Below are positions 63,233 through 64,000 of a stretch of DNA of 64,000 nucleotides, piece by piece (position 1 is the stretch's first letter; each line of letters opens with the position of its first letter). The DNA comes from Bacteroidota bacterium. GTDB lineage: Bacteria > Bacteroidota > Bacteroidia > Chitinophagales > Chitinophagaceae. Position numbers and translations under genes: made by a program. The notes beneath the pieces were generated by a model, which had not been told where the DNA came from, searched no databases, and saw nothing but the letters and a program-made list of their open reading frames with translations. The stretch lies in the NCBI GenBank assembly GCA_018267725.1, contig JAFDXY010000006.1:16015-80014 (forward strand). The letters run 5' to 3'.

Positions 63233-63871
63233 ATGTCAAAGAATAAAAAGATAAATGTTCAGGGCGTTGAAATTGTTTTATACGAAGACAATAGCAACGA
63301 TTTTATTTCCTTGACCGATATAGCACGACATAAAAATCCTGAACATACAGATGATCTCATTAAAAACTGGATGAGAAATCGAAATACCATTGAACTTTTG
63401 GGATTTTGGGAAACAATTTACAACCCCGATTTTAAACCCGTCGAATTCGACGGGTTTAGAAAACAAGCAGGACTGAACAGTTTTGTAATGACACCGAAAC
63501 GTTGGATAGAAAGCAGAACATTGAAAGATTATAATGCACAAACTTATTGGTTAAGCATAAATATTAAATCTTTTTTTAAACAAACAAAACTTCCTTCGTG
63601 GTTTAATATAGCATTAGGTTATGGTGCAAACGGAATGTTTGCAGCAAGCAGCAATATTGTAAAGGATGATAACGGTAATATTATTTTTAATAGAAATGAT
63701 ATAGCACGTTACAGGCAATTTTATTTAGCCCCCGATATTGATTTTACTAAAATAAAAACACATAGTAAATTTTTTAAAATTGTATTTTTTGCTTTAAATG
63801 CTTTTAAATTTCCAACGCCTGCATTAGCATTATCGCAAGGTTGTTTGCAATGGAAGTGGATTGTGTTTTGA
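63233..63871 (+). CDS. Chimeric gene: KilA-N N-terminal half fused to duplicated DUF2279 tail
   Basis: Residues 1-94 are the start of a KilA-N domain protein (NDFISLTDIARHKNPEHTDD ... ELLGFWETIYNPDF ... LNSFVMTPKRWIES), a DNA-binding domain common in phage and mobile elements. The rest of KilA-N is missing. From residue 95 the frame continues, without shift, as the last 118 residues of the DUF2279 protein (RTLKDYNAQTYW onward). The junction at AGAACA is shared by both parents. The product is unlikely to keep either original function. Codon use in the KilA-N part differs from the tail. Confidence 0.9.
   Translation: MSKNKKINVQGVEIVLYEDNSNDFISLTDIARHKNPEHTDDLIKNWMRNRNTIELLGFWETIYNPDFKPVEFDGFRKQAGLNSFVMTPKRWIESRTLKDYNAQTYWLSINIKSFFKQTKLPSWFNIALGYGANGMFAASSNIVKDDNGNIIFNRNDIARYRQFYLAPDIDFTKIKTHSKFFKIVFFALNAFKFPTPALALSQGCLQWKWIVF
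63433..63458. repeat. Perfect 26-base palindrome inside the KilA-N coding part
   Basis: The two 13-base halves (TAAACCCGTCGAA and its exact complement) meet at GAATTC with no spacer. In frame it encodes KPVEFDGF, which is a natural-looking part of KilA-N proteins. A chance palindrome of this length is very unlikely. It could be a protein binding site or an inserted repeat. Confidence 0.8.
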
Positions 63872-64000
63872 TATTACGTTTCGTTACTTAAATTATAGAT
63901 CCCAAAAAGTTTCAGCTTTTCAATTGTTACTGTTTTTATATTTAAAAAACGTAAATTTTAGTATAAAAATATGTCTATAAATAAACGATTTATGATAAAA
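63515..64000 (+). repeat. Direct repeat, copy 2 (DUF2279 3' end and flank)
   Basis: Matches copy 1 (60958-61387). It starts at the KilA-N fusion point and its final 30 bases match copy 1's flank exactly up to the window edge, so the repeat may extend further. It holds 56 more bases than copy 1 in the flank, after the stop codon. Confidence 0.95.

Noticed and set aside
60394..64000. Complete prophage
   Set aside because: KilA-N is phage-associated, but there is no integrase, terminase, capsid or tail gene.
1..64000. CRISPR array or rRNA genes
   Set aside because: No regularly spaced repeats, no cas genes and no rRNA-like conserved stretches were seen.

Overview
The window is a chromosomal segment of a low-GC Bacteroidota bacterium, most likely a member of or close to Chitinophagaceae. 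The evidence is the gene content: an SprE/PorW-type secretion lipoprotein, GSCFA, DUF4199, DUF2851 and DUF2279 proteins, a 389-residue AIR synthase, a long signal peptidase I and a UbiA-type geranylgeranyltransferase. There are no Shine-Dalgarno sequences, codon use is very A/T rich, and one promoter matches the Bacteroidota TTG / TAnnTTTG pattern. I cannot name the genus from sequence alone.

Layout. 1-1508 (minus) holds an SprT-like protease and three small membrane proteins, including AtpZ/AtpI, from the edge of an ATP synthase locus. 1599-6938 (plus) holds sprE/porW and a class A penicillin-binding protein. 6999-11661 holds hscA, a lipoprotein, an RDD protein, tyrS and a DUF1572 protein. 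A TamB-like giant follows (11901-16709). 16728-25127 is mostly minus strand: bioF, GSCFA, sialidase, HMG-CoA lyase, rlmB, NUDIX, ftsE and purM, with a miaE-like hydroxylase on plus. 25225-35455 is a long plus-strand stretch: ribF, a degenerate dihydroorotase, DUF4199, GT2, GT4, a complete four-gene GDP-D-glycero-alpha-D-manno-heptose pathway (hddA, gmhA, hddC, gmhB), rlmH and rhomboid. tRNA-Pro(GGG) lies on the minus strand near its start. 35523-42566 (minus) holds tilS, glnS, cdd, lepB, a cold-shock protein and an NtrC-like response regulator without a DNA-binding domain. 42718-45528 holds sucC and mgtE. 45585-47945 is an accessory patch with an ABC transporter pair, a VOC protein and a broken SRPBCC gene. 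48064-60270 is housekeeping: metK, an N-terminal-only starch synthase, a flippase-like protein, rfaE2, pgm, ferredoxin, topA, DUF2851, maf, UbiA and iscX. A candidate small RNA lies between ferredoxin and topA.

The most unusual part is 60394-64000. A DUF2279 gene is followed by a BRCT-domain protein, a HigBA toxin-antitoxin pair and a KilA-N gene. The KilA-N gene is fused in frame to a second, about 97% identical copy of the DUF2279 3' end and its flank. Two accessory units (BRCT, HigBA) are each followed by a similar structured motif. The region therefore looks like a recombinational hot spot carrying cassette-like cargo between 3'-end direct repeats. Much of the rest of the window is conserved housekeeping. 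It is peppered with small palindromic or repeat insertions, some of them inside genes (tyrS, ribF).
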